A stretch of DNA of 64,000 bases from Virgibacillus_F sp049310925 (GCF_049310925.1 NZ_JBMERP010000002.1:62001-126000); one strand, 5' to 3'. Positions 7,545-16,448 are shown, counted from the stretch's first letter. Notes: generated by a model not told the origin, from the sequence alone. Made by a program: numbers and translations.

Positions 7545-8822
7545 CTAATACCCTATAACCTTCATGAAAAAGTCAAACAGGAATAGGGAGGATATAATCA
7601 TTAATGCAAAAGAAAGTTCTTTTTGCTTTCCAAGTGCTATTTTTACAATTGGATAAGCAATAAATCCGAATGCCATACCATCAGCAATGCTGTAGGTAAA
7701 TGGAATCATAACTGCTATAAGAAATGCCGGTAATGCCTCTGATAAATCGTCTAAATAAATGTGACGAATATTTTGGGCCATTAATACACCTACAATTATT
7801 AAAATTGGACTTATGGCCGTATTTGGTATGACCGATATCCAAGGAATAATAAATATAGTTGCAAGAAACAGGAGGCTTGCAGTAATGGCTGCTCTTCCTG
7901 TTTTTCCATCTGAAGCTATTACTGCTGCATTTTCAGCCGCAGAGACAGTAGGTGACGTACCCAGGAACGCACATGCTAGAGAAGAAAAAGCAGTGACATG
8001 ATATGCTTTTGTATAACTTTTTTCTCTTTTTAGCATATGAAGCTGTCCATGCAACAGTCCCATATTTTCGAAAATAAGAATCATAGCCAATGGGAAAATT
8101 GCTAGCCAAAAGGACAGTTCATCTATAGCAGAAAAAGACGGCATAAATACTAATTCAGATGGATTAACGTTGACTGGATCGCCCTTATTGGAATCCAGAA
8201 TACCAAAAAAGTATGCCAGGACAGTTCCACTTATCATCGTAATCAGAAAGTTTGCAGGAATATTTTTAACAAATAAAAATATTGCCAGAAATAGTGTTAG
8301 TAAACTAACAATTACTGTCGGAGATGAAAAGTCTCCAATTGCTATAATGGTATGTTCACCACTAACAACAAGTCCACTTTTTTCCAGACCGATTAAAATC
8401 AAGAAAAATCCTAAACCAACTGTAATAGCGTGTTTAAGTGAACCTGGAATAGCTTCCTTTAATATTAATCCCAAACGACTAAAGGCCGTAATGACAAATA
8501 TTAGGGATGCAACACATACAACTGCTAGCCCTTCCTGAAAACTTAGCCCTGCACCTTCTACAATAGAATATGCGAAAAGTGCATTTATTCCCATCCCAGG
8601 TATTAGAATTAACGGTAGCTTAGCATATAGTCCCATTACGATTGTTCCTACAAAGCTTGCTAAAATAGTTGCCATCATTCCGCTTTCTACCGAAATCCCA
8701 GCTTCACTTAGGATAGACCCATTGACGGCTACGATATATACTGTAGTAAGATAACCAATTAACCCTGCAATAATTTCCTTACGCCATGTTCCTTTGGATG
8801 TTGTGTTCTTGCTATAAGGCAT
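7545..8822 (-). CDS. NCS2 family permease, AzgA-like (probable hypoxanthine/guanine or adenine uptake)
   Basis: Proton-coupled nucleobase transporter, 425 residues with about 12 to 14 hydrophobic segments. AzgA-type NCS2 motifs are present: an N-terminal RKEIIAGLIGYLTTVY, LPLILIPGMGINALFAYS, and GTSPTVSAAENAA in the second half. The family includes B. subtilis PbuG and PbuO; the exact substrate is inference. On the minus strand GAGGAGA precedes the ATG. I looked for a purine riboswitch or PurR-type site in 8823-8946 and saw none. B. subtilis has no permease between yloV and sdaAB, so this is part of a local insertion. Confidence 0.88.
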   Translation of the reverse strand: MPYSKNTTSKGTWRKEIIAGLIGYLTTVYIVAVNGSILSEAGISVESGMMATILASFVGTIVMGLYAKLPLILIPGMGINALFAYSIVEGAGLSFQEGLAVVCVASLIFVITAFSRLGLILKEAIPGSLKHAITVGLGFFLILIGLEKSGLVVSGEHTIIAIGDFSSPTVIVSLLTLFLAIFLFVKNIPANFLITMISGTVLAYFFGILDSNKGDPVNVNPSELVFMPSFSAIDELSFWLAIFPLAMILIFENMGLLHGQLHMLKREKSYTKAYHVTAFSSLACAFLGTSPTVSAAENAAVIASDGKTGRAAITASLLFLATIFIIPWISVIPNTAISPILIIVGVLMAQNIRHIYLDDLSEALPAFLIAVMIPFTYSIADGMAFGFIAYPIVKIALGKQKELSFALMIISSLFLFDFFMKVIGY

Positions 8823-8903
8823 GTAATCTCCTCATATTCTTTCTATCCCTCTCCCACCCGATTATAAAATTCATAATCCACAAATGATTATTATAAAGGT
8901 TTT

Positions 8904-8917
8904 TGGTATAATTGACA
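8904..8917 (+). promoter_or_regulatory. Candidate promoter for sdaAB-sdaAA
   Basis: TGGTATAAT (8904-8912) is an extended -10 match about 47 bases before the sdaAB start. An overlapping TTGACA (8912-8917) has a TAAAAT 19 bases on, a poorer spacing. Either could drive the operon. Confidence 0.45.
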
Positions 8918-8958
8918 ATAGAGCATTACGCACAAATAAAATTTAGGTGGTGGCAGTT

Positions 8959-9621
8959 ATGAAATTTAATTCAGTATTCGATATTATTGGCCCAGTTATG
9001 ATTGGGCCGTCAAGTTCACATACAGCCGGCGCAGCTAGGATTGGTAAGGCTGCACGTAATCTATTTGGCGAAGAGCCGAAATGGGCGAGGATTTATCTAT
9101 ATGAATCTTTTGCCAAAACTTATAAAGGGCACGGTACTGATTTTGCGTTAGTTGGTGGTTTACTAGGATTTGAGACAGATGATACAAGGATGAGCCAATC
9201 ACTTGTAATTGCGAAAGAACATGGTATGGAGATAGAGTTCGTGGAGGAAAACATCGCTTCGGAACACCCAAACACTGCTAGATTAGTTATCGGAAATGAG
9301 AAAGATGAAATGGAACTTGTTGGGATTTCCATTGGTGGGGGGAAAGTTGAGATTACCGAGTTAAATGGTTTTGAATTGCGGTTATCTGGTAATCATCCTG
9401 CAATTTTAATTATGCATAATGACCGCTATGGAGCTATTGCTTCAGTTACTAAGATTCTAGCAAAATATGAGATTAATATTGGTCATATGGAAGTGAATCG
9501 TAAAGATGTTGGAAAACAAGCGTTAATGGTTATAGAGGTTGATCAAAATGTAGAAGATGTGGTTTTGAAAGAATTGGAAGATGCAGATCACATCATTCAA
9601 ATATCTAAAATTGTAAGTTAA
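8959..9621 (+). CDS. sdaAB: L-serine dehydratase, beta subunit
   Basis: Small subunit of the iron-sulfur L-serine ammonia-lyase, which deaminates serine to pyruvate. The protein has 220 residues; the N-terminus reads MKFNSVFDIIGPVMIGPSSS, with the conserved HTAGAARIG next. The C-terminal third is an ACT domain (about 145-218; NHPAILIMHNDRYG, INIGHMEVNRKD), likely for amino-acid sensing. I chose ATG 8959 because AGGTGG ends eight bases before it and the B. subtilis protein starts there; an upstream GTG at 8947 is in frame but lacks a ribosome-binding site. The alpha-subunit gene follows. Confidence 0.95.
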   Translation: MKFNSVFDIIGPVMIGPSSSHTAGAARIGKAARNLFGEEPKWARIYLYESFAKTYKGHGTDFALVGGLLGFETDDTRMSQSLVIAKEHGMEIEFVEENIASEHPNTARLVIGNEKDEMELVGISIGGGKVEITELNGFELRLSGNHPAILIMHNDRYGAIASVTKILAKYEINIGHMEVNRKDVGKQALMVIEVDQNVEDVVLKELEDADHIIQISKIVS

Positions 9622-9644
9622 CATCACAGAAGGAGGATAAAATC

Positions 9645-10529
9645 ATGTTTCGTACAGTTGCAGAATTAGTAGAAATCGCTAAAAAAGAAAATATATTAAT
9701 ATCTGAGGTAATGATCCGACAAGAGATGGATGTCAAGAACATTTCCCGTGAAGAAGTTTTTGCCAATATGGAAAGAAACCTAGACGTTATGGAAAAAGCA
9801 GTTGAGGAAGGATTGGCTGGGGTCGAATCAGTCACAGGATTAACTGGTGGAGATGCCGTCTTAGTTCAAAAGTATATGAAAGAAAAAACGCCATTATCTG
9901 GTAATCTAATGATGGATGCTGTCAGCAAAGCTATGGGAACGAATGAGGTAAATGCTGCAATGGGAACTATCTGCGCAACACCAACAGCAGGTAGTGCCGG
10001 CTGTGTACCTGGTACATTATTTGCAGTAAAAAACCAGTTGAATCCAACGCGTGAACAAATGGTTCGTTATTTATTCACATCAGGTGCATTTGGTTTAGTG
10101 GTTGCAAATAATGCATTTATTTCGGGCGCAACTGGTGGTTGTCAAGCGGAGGTAGGGTCTGCTGGAGCAATGGCCGCTGCAGCTATTGTAGAGATGGCTG
10201 GTGGAACACCACAACAATCATCTGAAGCTTTTGCAATGACGCTTAAGAATATGCTTGGTCTTGTTTGTGATCCAGTTGCTGGGTTAGTGGAAGTACCGTG
10301 CGTTAAACGAAATGCTGCAGGTTCATCTTTAGCGATTGTATCTGCCGATATGGCACTGGCAGGTGTCACAAGCAGAATACCTTGTGACGAAGTAATTGGG
10401 GCCATGTATAAAATCGGAAAGTCAATGCCCTCTGCTCTCCGCGAAACAGGTGAAGGGGGACTGGCCGGAACACCTACTGGTCAAGCTATTAAGGAAAAAA
10501 TATTTGGAATGTCCTCCAAGAAAGTGTGA
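9645..10529 (+). CDS. sdaAA: L-serine dehydratase, alpha subunit
   Basis: Catalytic [4Fe-4S] subunit of L-serine ammonia-lyase. The protein has 294 residues, normal for the two-subunit Bacillus type. Cluster-ligand regions are visible: CATPTAGSAGCVPG and CDPVAGLVEVPCVKRNAAG. The Gly-rich GGCQAEVGSAGAMAAA segment is typical of the family. Its ATG has AGAAGGAGGATAAA upstream. It lies 23 bases after sdaAB and is followed by recG starting six bases after the stop, so recG is probably read from the same transcript. Confidence 0.95.
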   Translation: MFRTVAELVEIAKKENILISEVMIRQEMDVKNISREEVFANMERNLDVMEKAVEEGLAGVESVTGLTGGDAVLVQKYMKEKTPLSGNLMMDAVSKAMGTNEVNAAMGTICATPTAGSAGCVPGTLFAVKNQLNPTREQMVRYLFTSGAFGLVVANNAFISGATGGCQAEVGSAGAMAAAAIVEMAGGTPQQSSEAFAMTLKNMLGLVCDPVAGLVEVPCVKRNAAGSSLAIVSADMALAGVTSRIPCDEVIGAMYKIGKSMPSALRETGEGGLAGTPTGQAIKEKIFGMSSKKV

Positions 10530-10535
10530 TCGACC

Positions 10536-12569
10536 TTGTTAAATGAACCTGTTACAACTGTTAAAGGTGTCGGTGGAAAGTTTGCGGAAGCGTTGGCACT
10601 TGTTAATATTTATACAATAGAAGATCTATTTTACTATTTCCCGTATCGTTACGATGTCTTTGAAATTAAACCTCTGGGTGAACTAATTCATGAAGACAAA
10701 GTAACCATTGAGGGAAGGATAATTCATGATCCTTCCCTTTCTTTTTTTGGGAAAAAGAAATCACGCCTGACATTTATGGTGGAAACAGAAGGTGTGGCGG
10801 TTAAAGTGGTTATGTTTAACCGGGCATTTGCTAAAAAACAACTGAATCAAGATGATGTTGTGACCCTTACAGGAAAGTGGGACGCACACCGACTGCAAAT
10901 TACCGTAAGTAATTATAAAGTAGGGCATGCAGAAGAACAGGCGACTATACAGCCTATGTATTCTTTGAAAGGCGATTTAACCAACATCAAATTAAAAAAA
11001 GCAATGAGTACCGCTGTCAGAGATCACATAAATGACATAGAGGAAATTATCCCTGATACTTATTTAAAAGCCTACAAAATTCCGGATCGTAAACACGCTA
11101 TATTAGCTATGCACTTTCCAAAAGATAGACAACTTCTGAAACATGCCAGAAGAAGGTTTACATATGAAGAATTTTTGATATTCCAACTAAAAATGCAGCT
11201 AATCAGAAAGCTTAACCGAGAATCTACCACAGGGAACACACAACATTATAATCCTAGTAGTTTGCAGGAATTCATACAGTCTTTTCCCTTTGAACTTACT
11301 AAGGCTCAAACACACACCTTAAACCAGATATTGGCTGATATGAAATCACCTTATCGAATGAACCGGCTTTTGCAGGGAGATGTTGGATCAGGAAAAACAG
11401 CCGTTGCGGCTATCTGTCTATATGCAACAATTACAGCTGACAGACAGGGAGCTCTAATGGTACCCACAGAAATCCTAGCCGAGCAGCATTACAAATCGCT
11501 ATCTGAAATGTTTGGGGATCGAGCCTCAATAGTTCTTTTAACAGGCTCAGTGAAGGGGAAGAAAAGAAGAGAAATAACTGAAGCAATAAAGTCTCACCAA
11601 ATTGATATTGTGGTTGGAACCCATGCTTTGATACAGGGAGATGTTATTTTTGCAAATCTAGGCCTAGCTATTGTGGATGAACAACACCGCTTTGGAGTGG
11701 AACAGAGAAGAGTTTTAAGGGATAAAGGATTACAGCCAGATGTCTTGTTTATGACTGCGACCCCGATCCCTCGAACATTGGCTATAACAGCTTTCGGTGA
11801 TATGGATGTTTCTGTTATCGATGAAATGCCACTGGGAAGAAAAGAAATAGATACGTACTGGACGAAAGAAAACACTTTAGACAGGGTGCTTAACTTTATA
11901 GAAAAGCGAGTTTCGGCAGGGGAACAAGCATATGTTGTTTGTCCACTAATCGAAGAATCCGACAAGCTGGATATTCAAAACGCCGTTGACCTTTATAATC
12001 AGCTACAGGTTTTCTATCCTTCTACAGTACAGGTTGGGTTAATGCACGGTCGATTATCTTCTGCTGAGAAAGAAGAAGTGATGAATAAGTTTGCTGCTAA
12101 TGAGCTACAGGTTCTTGTGTCAACAACAGTCGTTGAAGTAGGGGTGAATGTGCCGAATGCAACGGTAATGGTTATTTATGATGCAGAACGTTTTGGTTTA
12201 TCGCAATTACACCAGCTTAGAGGACGAGTAGGCAGGAGTGATAAACAAAGTTACTGTATTTTAATCGCCGATCCTAAGGGAGAAGTTGGTAAAGAGCGAA
12301 TGAAAATCATGACAGAAACAAATAATGGATTTGAACTATCTGAACAGGATCTAAAGCTTAGAGGACCAGGTGATTTTTTTGGTAAGAAGCAAAGTGGTCT
12401 TCCAGTGTTTAAGGTAGCTGATATGGTACATGATTATAAAGCGCTTGAAACTGCTCGAGTAGATGCTCAAGAGATTATCGAGTCAAATAAATTGGTTGAG
12501 GATCAGCAATACCAGGAGCTATACAAACTACTGGAAAATGACTCATATATGAAAAGTAAACTGGACTAA
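10536..12569 (+). CDS. recG: ATP-dependent DNA helicase RecG
   Basis: Branch-migration helicase that remodels stalled forks and Holliday junctions. The protein has 677 residues: N-terminal wedge/OB domain (about 1-230), then the SF2 helicase core with LLQGDVGSGKTAVAA (Walker A), DEQHRFG (Walker B), TATPIPRT (motif III) and QLRGRVGRS (motif VI), then the C-terminal RecG domain. The start is TTG 10536: it is the only start codon between the in-frame sdaAA stop (10527-10529) and the conserved VKGVGGKFAEAL. The ribosome-binding site is weak, which suggests coupling to sdaAA translation. Confidence 0.95.
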   Translation: MLNEPVTTVKGVGGKFAEALALVNIYTIEDLFYYFPYRYDVFEIKPLGELIHEDKVTIEGRIIHDPSLSFFGKKKSRLTFMVETEGVAVKVVMFNRAFAKKQLNQDDVVTLTGKWDAHRLQITVSNYKVGHAEEQATIQPMYSLKGDLTNIKLKKAMSTAVRDHINDIEEIIPDTYLKAYKIPDRKHAILAMHFPKDRQLLKHARRRFTYEEFLIFQLKMQLIRKLNRESTTGNTQHYNPSSLQEFIQSFPFELTKAQTHTLNQILADMKSPYRMNRLLQGDVGSGKTAVAAICLYATITADRQGALMVPTEILAEQHYKSLSEMFGDRASIVLLTGSVKGKKRREITEAIKSHQIDIVVGTHALIQGDVIFANLGLAIVDEQHRFGVEQRRVLRDKGLQPDVLFMTATPIPRTLAITAFGDMDVSVIDEMPLGRKEIDTYWTKENTLDRVLNFIEKRVSAGEQAYVVCPLIEESDKLDIQNAVDLYNQLQVFYPSTVQVGLMHGRLSSAEKEEVMNKFAANELQVLVSTTVVEVGVNVPNATVMVIYDAERFGLSQLHQLRGRVGRSDKQSYCILIADPKGEVGKERMKIMTETNNGFELSEQDLKLRGPGDFFGKKQSGLPVFKVADMVHDYKALETARVDAQEIIESNKLVEDQQYQELYKLLENDSYMKSKLD

Positions 12570-12576
12570 GGATTGC

Positions 12577-12605
12577 TTGCATAATTAGTAGTCCTATTAT
12601 ATATT
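12577..12605 (+). promoter_or_regulatory. SigA-type promoter of the fapR operon
   Basis: TTGCAT (12577-12582), 17-base spacer, TATATT (12600-12605). It lies directly before the FapR operator and 77 bases before the fapR start. Confidence 0.7.
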
Positions 12606-12606
12606 A

Positions 12607-12630
12607 CTATTAGGACCAAGTCTTAAATAT
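12607..12630 (+). promoter_or_regulatory. FapR operator
   Basis: TTAGGACCAAGTCTTAA (12610-12626) is an imperfect inverted repeat (TTAGGAC, three bases, GTCTTAA) resembling the known Bacillus FapR box (TTAG.ACC..GTCTTAA). It covers the expected transcription start. In B. subtilis FapR represses this promoter and malonyl-CoA relieves it, so autoregulation is expected. Confidence 0.75.
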
Positions 12631-12681
12631 AATAAGCATGAAATAAAAGTTTTATTGCCCTTATACTGGATGGTGTTACAA

Positions 12682-13275
12682 TTGAAACGAACTAAATCTG
12701 AGAGACAGCGTTTATTACTAGAAACAATTGATGAAACTCCATTTATAACTGACGAAGATTTAGCACGAAAGTTTAATGTCAGTATTCAAACCATTCGATT
12801 AGATCGAATGGAGCATGCCATACCTGAATTACGTGAAAGAATTAAATCTGTAGCTACTCATGAATGGAACGAAACTGTCAAAGCATTGTCATTGGATGAG
12901 GTAATTGGAGAAATTATCGACCTTGAGCTTGACAGTCGCGCTATTTCAATTCTTAATATTAGAGCTGAGCACGTGTTTTCCAGGAATAGAATAGCCAGAG
13001 GACATCACTTGTTTGCGCAGGCAAATTCGCTAGCCGTTGCGGTAATCAATGACGAACTCGCACTTACAGCAAAAACAGAATTAACATTTACTCGCCAGGT
13101 AAAAGAAGGAGAACGTGTTGTTGCTAAAGCATTAGTGGAAGGTACGAATGATAAAGGACATACGGTCGTTCGTGTTTTAAGTTACGTTAATCAGGAAATA
13201 GTTTTTAAAGGGCTGTTTTATATGTACAGGTCAAACCAACAAAAAGGGGAACAAACAAATGAGATTAGCCATTGA
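12682..13275 (+). CDS. fapR: Fatty acid and phospholipid biosynthesis regulator FapR
   Basis: Malonyl-CoA-responsive repressor of lipid synthesis genes. The protein has 197 residues: an N-terminal DeoR-like helix-turn-helix (about 1-60; DEDLARKFNVSIQTIRLDR), a linker helix with SLDEVIGEIIDLELD, and a C-terminal hotdog domain that binds malonyl-CoA (ARGHHLFAQANSLAVAV). I chose TTG 12682, seven bases after GGATGGTG, because LKRTKSERQ matches the family N-terminus; the frame is open back to 12655 but without homology. Its end overlaps plsX by 17 bases. Confidence 0.95.
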   Translation: MKRTKSERQRLLLETIDETPFITDEDLARKFNVSIQTIRLDRMEHAIPELRERIKSVATHEWNETVKALSLDEVIGEIIDLELDSRAISILNIRAEHVFSRNRIARGHHLFAQANSLAVAVINDELALTAKTELTFTRQVKEGERVVAKALVEGTNDKGHTVVRVLSYVNQEIVFKGLFYMYRSNQQKGEQTNEISH

Positions 13276-14260
13276 TGCTATGGGCGGAGATCATGCCCCG
13301 AAAGAGATTGTACTTGGCGCGATGGACGCTATTGAATCCAACTTAAATTTAGAAATTACTTTAATAGGCGACCAGGAGAAAATTAATTCTTATTTAACTA
13401 ACCGGGCAAGAATAACTGTTATACATACAGATGAAGTAATCACAAGTGATGATGAACCAGTTCGTGCTGTTCGTAAAAAGAAAAATGCCTCCCTCGTGTT
13501 AATGGCTAAAGAAGTGAAAGAAGGGCGCGCTGATGCCTGCATTTCAGCTGGAAATACTGGGGCTTTAATGAGTGCAGGACTATTTGGCGTCGGTAGAATA
13601 ACTGGTGTCGATCGACCAGCTCTAAGTCCGACTCTACCGACAATAGATGGCAAAGGGTTTTTACTGCTTGATGTTGGAGCAAATGTCGATGCGAAGGCTC
13701 AGCATCTTCTTCAGTACGGAATAATGGGATCTATCTATACAGAGAAAGTAAGAGGAATACAAAGTCCTACCGTTGGATTATTGAATGTTGGAACGGAAGA
13801 TGGAAAAGGTAATGAGTTAACAAAAAAAGCTTTTTCTCTTTTAAAAGAAGCACCGGTTAATTTTATTGGAAATGTCGAAGCTCGGGATCTATTAAGTGGT
13901 GCTGCTGACATAGTGGTAACAGATGGATTTAGCGGTAATATTGCTTTAAAAACAATTGAAGGTACAGCTGAAACCGTTTTTCACATGATAAAAGAAACAT
14001 TTATGTCTTCTTTTAAAACGAAAATTGCAGCTAGTATGATTAAGAGTGACTTAAAGGGATTAAAGGGAAAACTTGATTATAGTGAGTATGGTGGTGCAGG
14101 GTTATTTGGGCTTGCTTCACCTGTAATAAAAGCACATGGCTCTTCAAATAGACGAGCAATCTATAGTGCAATTAAACAAGCGTGTCATATGGTTGAATTT
14201 AACGTAACCGAAACCATCAGAGACACGATTGCAGAAATGGAAGTGGGGGAAAAAGAATGA
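13259..14260 (+). CDS. plsX: Phosphate acyltransferase PlsX
   Basis: Converts acyl-ACP to acyl-phosphate, the donor for PlsY, linking fatty-acid and phospholipid synthesis at the membrane. The protein has 333 residues and begins MRLAIDAMGGDHAPKEIVLG, the family signature. Further conserved stretches are DEPVRAVRKKKNAS, SAGNTGALMSAG and VVTDGFSGNIALKT. The ATG lies within the last codons of fapR with AAAAAGGGGAA upstream, and the stop overlaps the fabD start by four bases (ATGA). FakA, encoded at 4953, provides the alternative acyl-phosphate source. Confidence 0.97.
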   Translation: MRLAIDAMGGDHAPKEIVLGAMDAIESNLNLEITLIGDQEKINSYLTNRARITVIHTDEVITSDDEPVRAVRKKKNASLVLMAKEVKEGRADACISAGNTGALMSAGLFGVGRITGVDRPALSPTLPTIDGKGFLLLDVGANVDAKAQHLLQYGIMGSIYTEKVRGIQSPTVGLLNVGTEDGKGNELTKKAFSLLKEAPVNFIGNVEARDLLSGAADIVVTDGFSGNIALKTIEGTAETVFHMIKETFMSSFKTKIAASMIKSDLKGLKGKLDYSEYGGAGLFGLASPVIKAHGSSNRRAIYSAIKQACHMVEFNVTETIRDTIAEMEVGEKE

Positions 14261-15195
14261 AGCGTGTAGCATTTATGTTCCCTGGGCAGGGTTCACAGGA
14301 TATTGGTATGGGTAAATCATTTTATGATGCTTATCCTGAAATAAAGGAAATGTTCGAAGAGGTTGACAAAGTTTTAAATTTTTCATTATCTGATATTATG
14401 TTTAATGGACCAAAAGAGACGTTGACAGAAACAGAGATTGCACAACCAGCATTACTACTAAATAGTATTGCTGTACATACAATGCTATTAAAATCTGAAG
14501 TGCAACCAGTTATGGCAGTTGGTCATAGCCTTGGTGAATATAGCGCTTTAGTAGCAGCAGGTTCAATTTCATTGGAAGAGGCAGTACAGTTGGTAGCTAC
14601 TAGAGGAAGGTTGATGGAAGAGGCCTATCCCTCTGGGCTAGGTGCAATGGCCGCAGTATTAGGATTATCTGAGGAAAAAGTAGAAGAAACGTTAGCATCG
14701 ATAGAAACAGAAGAAATTGTTGATCTGGCAAATATCAATTGTCCCGGTCAAATAGTTATCTCTGGAACGAAAGCAGGTATCGAACAGGCGTCGACTGCAT
14801 TGAAGGAGAATGGAGCAAAACGCGTATTATCTCTAAATGTTAGTGGACCATTTCATTCCAGATTAATGAAAGCGGCGAATGAGAAATTCGCAGAGAGTCT
14901 TGAAACAGTCTCTTTAACCGATGCAACAATTCCTATATACGCGAACGTAACGGCATCTCCAGTTACAGAGCATGAAGAAATTAAAGATCTTTTAATTAAA
15001 CAACTATACTCACCGGTACGATTTGAAAAATCAATCCAGAATATGTTGGATAAGGGCGTCGACGCGTTTGTAGAAGTTGGAAATGGAAAGGTTCTAAGTG
15101 GTTTGGTTAAGAAAATTGATAGGACAGTACCAACTTTCGCTATTCAAGATCCAGATTCCATGGAAGAATTTATAACATGGTACAAGGGGGATTAA
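14257..15195 (+). CDS. fabD: Malonyl-CoA:ACP transacylase FabD
   Basis: Loads malonate from CoA onto ACP for chain elongation. The protein has 312 residues. The Gln-rich FPGQGSQDIGMG lies near the N-terminus, the nucleophile is S91 in GHSLGEYSAL, and the catalytic His sits in SGPFHSRLM. The C-terminal FVEVGNGKVLSGL is typical. Its ATG overlaps the plsX stop. The last bases carry the AAGGGGG ribosome-binding site for fabG. Confidence 0.97.
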   Translation: MKRVAFMFPGQGSQDIGMGKSFYDAYPEIKEMFEEVDKVLNFSLSDIMFNGPKETLTETEIAQPALLLNSIAVHTMLLKSEVQPVMAVGHSLGEYSALVAAGSISLEEAVQLVATRGRLMEEAYPSGLGAMAAVLGLSEEKVEETLASIETEEIVDLANINCPGQIVISGTKAGIEQASTALKENGAKRVLSLNVSGPFHSRLMKAANEKFAESLETVSLTDATIPIYANVTASPVTEHEEIKDLLIKQLYSPVRFEKSIQNMLDKGVDAFVEVGNGKVLSGLVKKIDRTVPTFAIQDPDSMEEFITWYKGD

Positions 15196-15197
15196 GT

Positions 15198-15938
15198 ATG
15201 TTAAAAGGAAAAAATGCTCTAGTAACTGGTGCCTCCAGGGGGATTGGTAAAGCAATTGCACTAGAGCTGGCAAAACAAGGTGCAAATGTAGCGGTTAACT
15301 TTGCAGGCAGTGAAGCAAAAGCACAGTCTGTGGTAGAGGAAATTGAAAAAACGGGTGTAAAATCTTTTAAAGTACAGGCGGATGTGGCGAATGAGGCCGA
15401 AGTAAAAGAAATGGTCAAAGAAGTCATAAGTGAGTTTGGCAGTCTTGACATTCTTGTAAATAATGCTGGGATCACAAGAGATAACTTATTAATGCGTATG
15501 AAAGAAGAAGAATTTGATCAAGTTATTAACACAAATTTAAAAGGCGTGTTTATTTGTACAAAAGCAGTTACTCGTCACATGATGAAACAAAAAAGCGGAA
15601 AAATTGTAAATGTATCTTCAATAGTGGGCGTAAGTGGAAACCCTGGTCAAGCAAATTACGTAGCTGCTAAAGCTGGAGTTATTGGTTTAACAAAATCAAC
15701 TGCCAAAGAGCTCGCATCACGAAACATTTTTGTCAATGCAGTAGCTCCTGGGTTTATTGCTACTGATATGACTGATGAGTTGACGGAAGAACAACGCGCA
15801 GGTATGCTTGCCATGATTCCATTAGGTAAATTAGGAGAAGCAGAAGACGTAGCAAAAGTTGTGCGCTTCCTTGCTTCTGAAGACGCAAACTACATGACAG
15901 GTCAAACATTGCACATTGACGGCGGAATGGTAATGTAG
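15198..15938 (+). CDS. fabG: 3-oxoacyl-[ACP] reductase FabG
   Basis: NADPH-dependent short-chain dehydrogenase that reduces beta-ketoacyl-ACP. The protein has 246 residues. The Rossmann motif TGASRGIG is at about 10-17, NNAG lies near residue 87, and the catalytic Ser and YxxxK are in VNVSSIVG and NYVAAKAG. The C-terminal GQTLHIDGGMVM is standard. ATG 15198 follows AAGGGGG at good spacing; an in-frame ATG at 15177 inside fabD would add seven residues without homology. Instead of running straight into acpP, the gene is followed by a 249-base gap with structured repeats. Confidence 0.96.
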   Translation: MLKGKNALVTGASRGIGKAIALELAKQGANVAVNFAGSEAKAQSVVEEIEKTGVKSFKVQADVANEAEVKEMVKEVISEFGSLDILVNNAGITRDNLLMRMKEEEFDQVINTNLKGVFICTKAVTRHMMKQKSGKIVNVSSIVGVSGNPGQANYVAAKAGVIGLTKSTAKELASRNIFVNAVAPGFIATDMTDELTEEQRAGMLAMIPLGKLGEAEDVAKVVRFLASEDANYMTGQTLHIDGGMVM

Positions 15939-15939
15939 T

Positions 15940-16157
15940 AAGAAAAGCGGAGGCGACTGTTCAGAAGCGGACGCATAAGTAAGGGACCGTAGAGCACAAG
16001 GTTTTGCTGCTCGGAGTGTCAATTACTTATGACGGCAGCTTCTAGGAGCCACAGCTAGACAAAGAAAAGCGGAGTGGGCTTGATAGCGGCGACATGCGTA
16101 AGCAAGGGACCGCAGAGCACAGGGACTTGGTGCTCGGAGTGTCGTCTATTGACTACA
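15940..16157 (+). repeat. Two tandem structured repeat units between fabG and acpP
   Basis: Unit A begins GAAAAGCGGAGGCGACTGTT (15942-15961). It holds a hairpin with arms CATAAGTAA (15974-15982) and TTACTTATG (16023-16031) around an inner GAGCA/TGCTC stem, then CTAGGAGCCACAGCT (16042-16056). Unit B begins GAAAAGCGGAG (16064) and has arms CGACA/TGTCG around GAGCAC/GTGCTC. Both share AAGGGACCG-AGAGCAC and GCTCGGAGTGTC. Related units lie at 31728-31900 on the other strand. The GC-rich sequence differs from its surroundings and codes for no plausible protein. Confidence 0.8.
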
Positions 16158-16187
16158 ACTCAAAACTTTGAAGGGAGGTGAATTACT

Positions 16188-16424
16188 GTGGCAGACGTAT
16201 TTGATCGTGTAAAAGAACTTATTGTTGAACGTTTAGAAGTAGAAGAAGCGAAAGTAACAATGGAGGCATCTTTTAAAGATGATTTAGATGCAGATTCACT
16301 TGATGTAGTTGAATTGGTTATGGAACTTGAAGATGAATTTGACATGGAAATTGCTGATGAAGAAGCTGAAAAGATTAATACAGTTGGCGATGCTGTTAAC
16401 TACATAAACAGTATTAAGTCCTAA
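16188..16424 (+). CDS. acpP: Acyl carrier protein
   Basis: Carries growing acyl chains on a phosphopantetheine arm in type II fatty-acid synthesis. The protein has 78 residues and is strongly acidic; the modified serine is S37 in DADSLDVVELVMELE. The start is GTG 16188 behind a strong GGGAGGTG. It is separated from fabG by structured repeats, so its level may be set partly by RNA processing there; this is inference. A hairpin without a T-run lies between it and rnc. Confidence 0.98.
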   Translation: MADVFDRVKELIVERLEVEEAKVTMEASFKDDLDADSLDVVELVMELEDEFDMEIADEEAEKINTVGDAVNYINSIKS

Positions 16425-16448
16425 TAATTATAAAGTAATTAAAAAGTG

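Noticed and set aside
8823..8946. Possible purine riboswitch upstream of the NCS2 permease
   Set aside because: The region lacks the conserved purine-aptamer loops and junctions on the minus strand; only AT-rich sequence is seen.
15831..16022. Minus-strand short ORF over the fabG-acpP repeat
   Set aside because: It arises from the repeat core, which also gives a similar peptide at 31613-31795; both are better explained as structured non-coding repeat.
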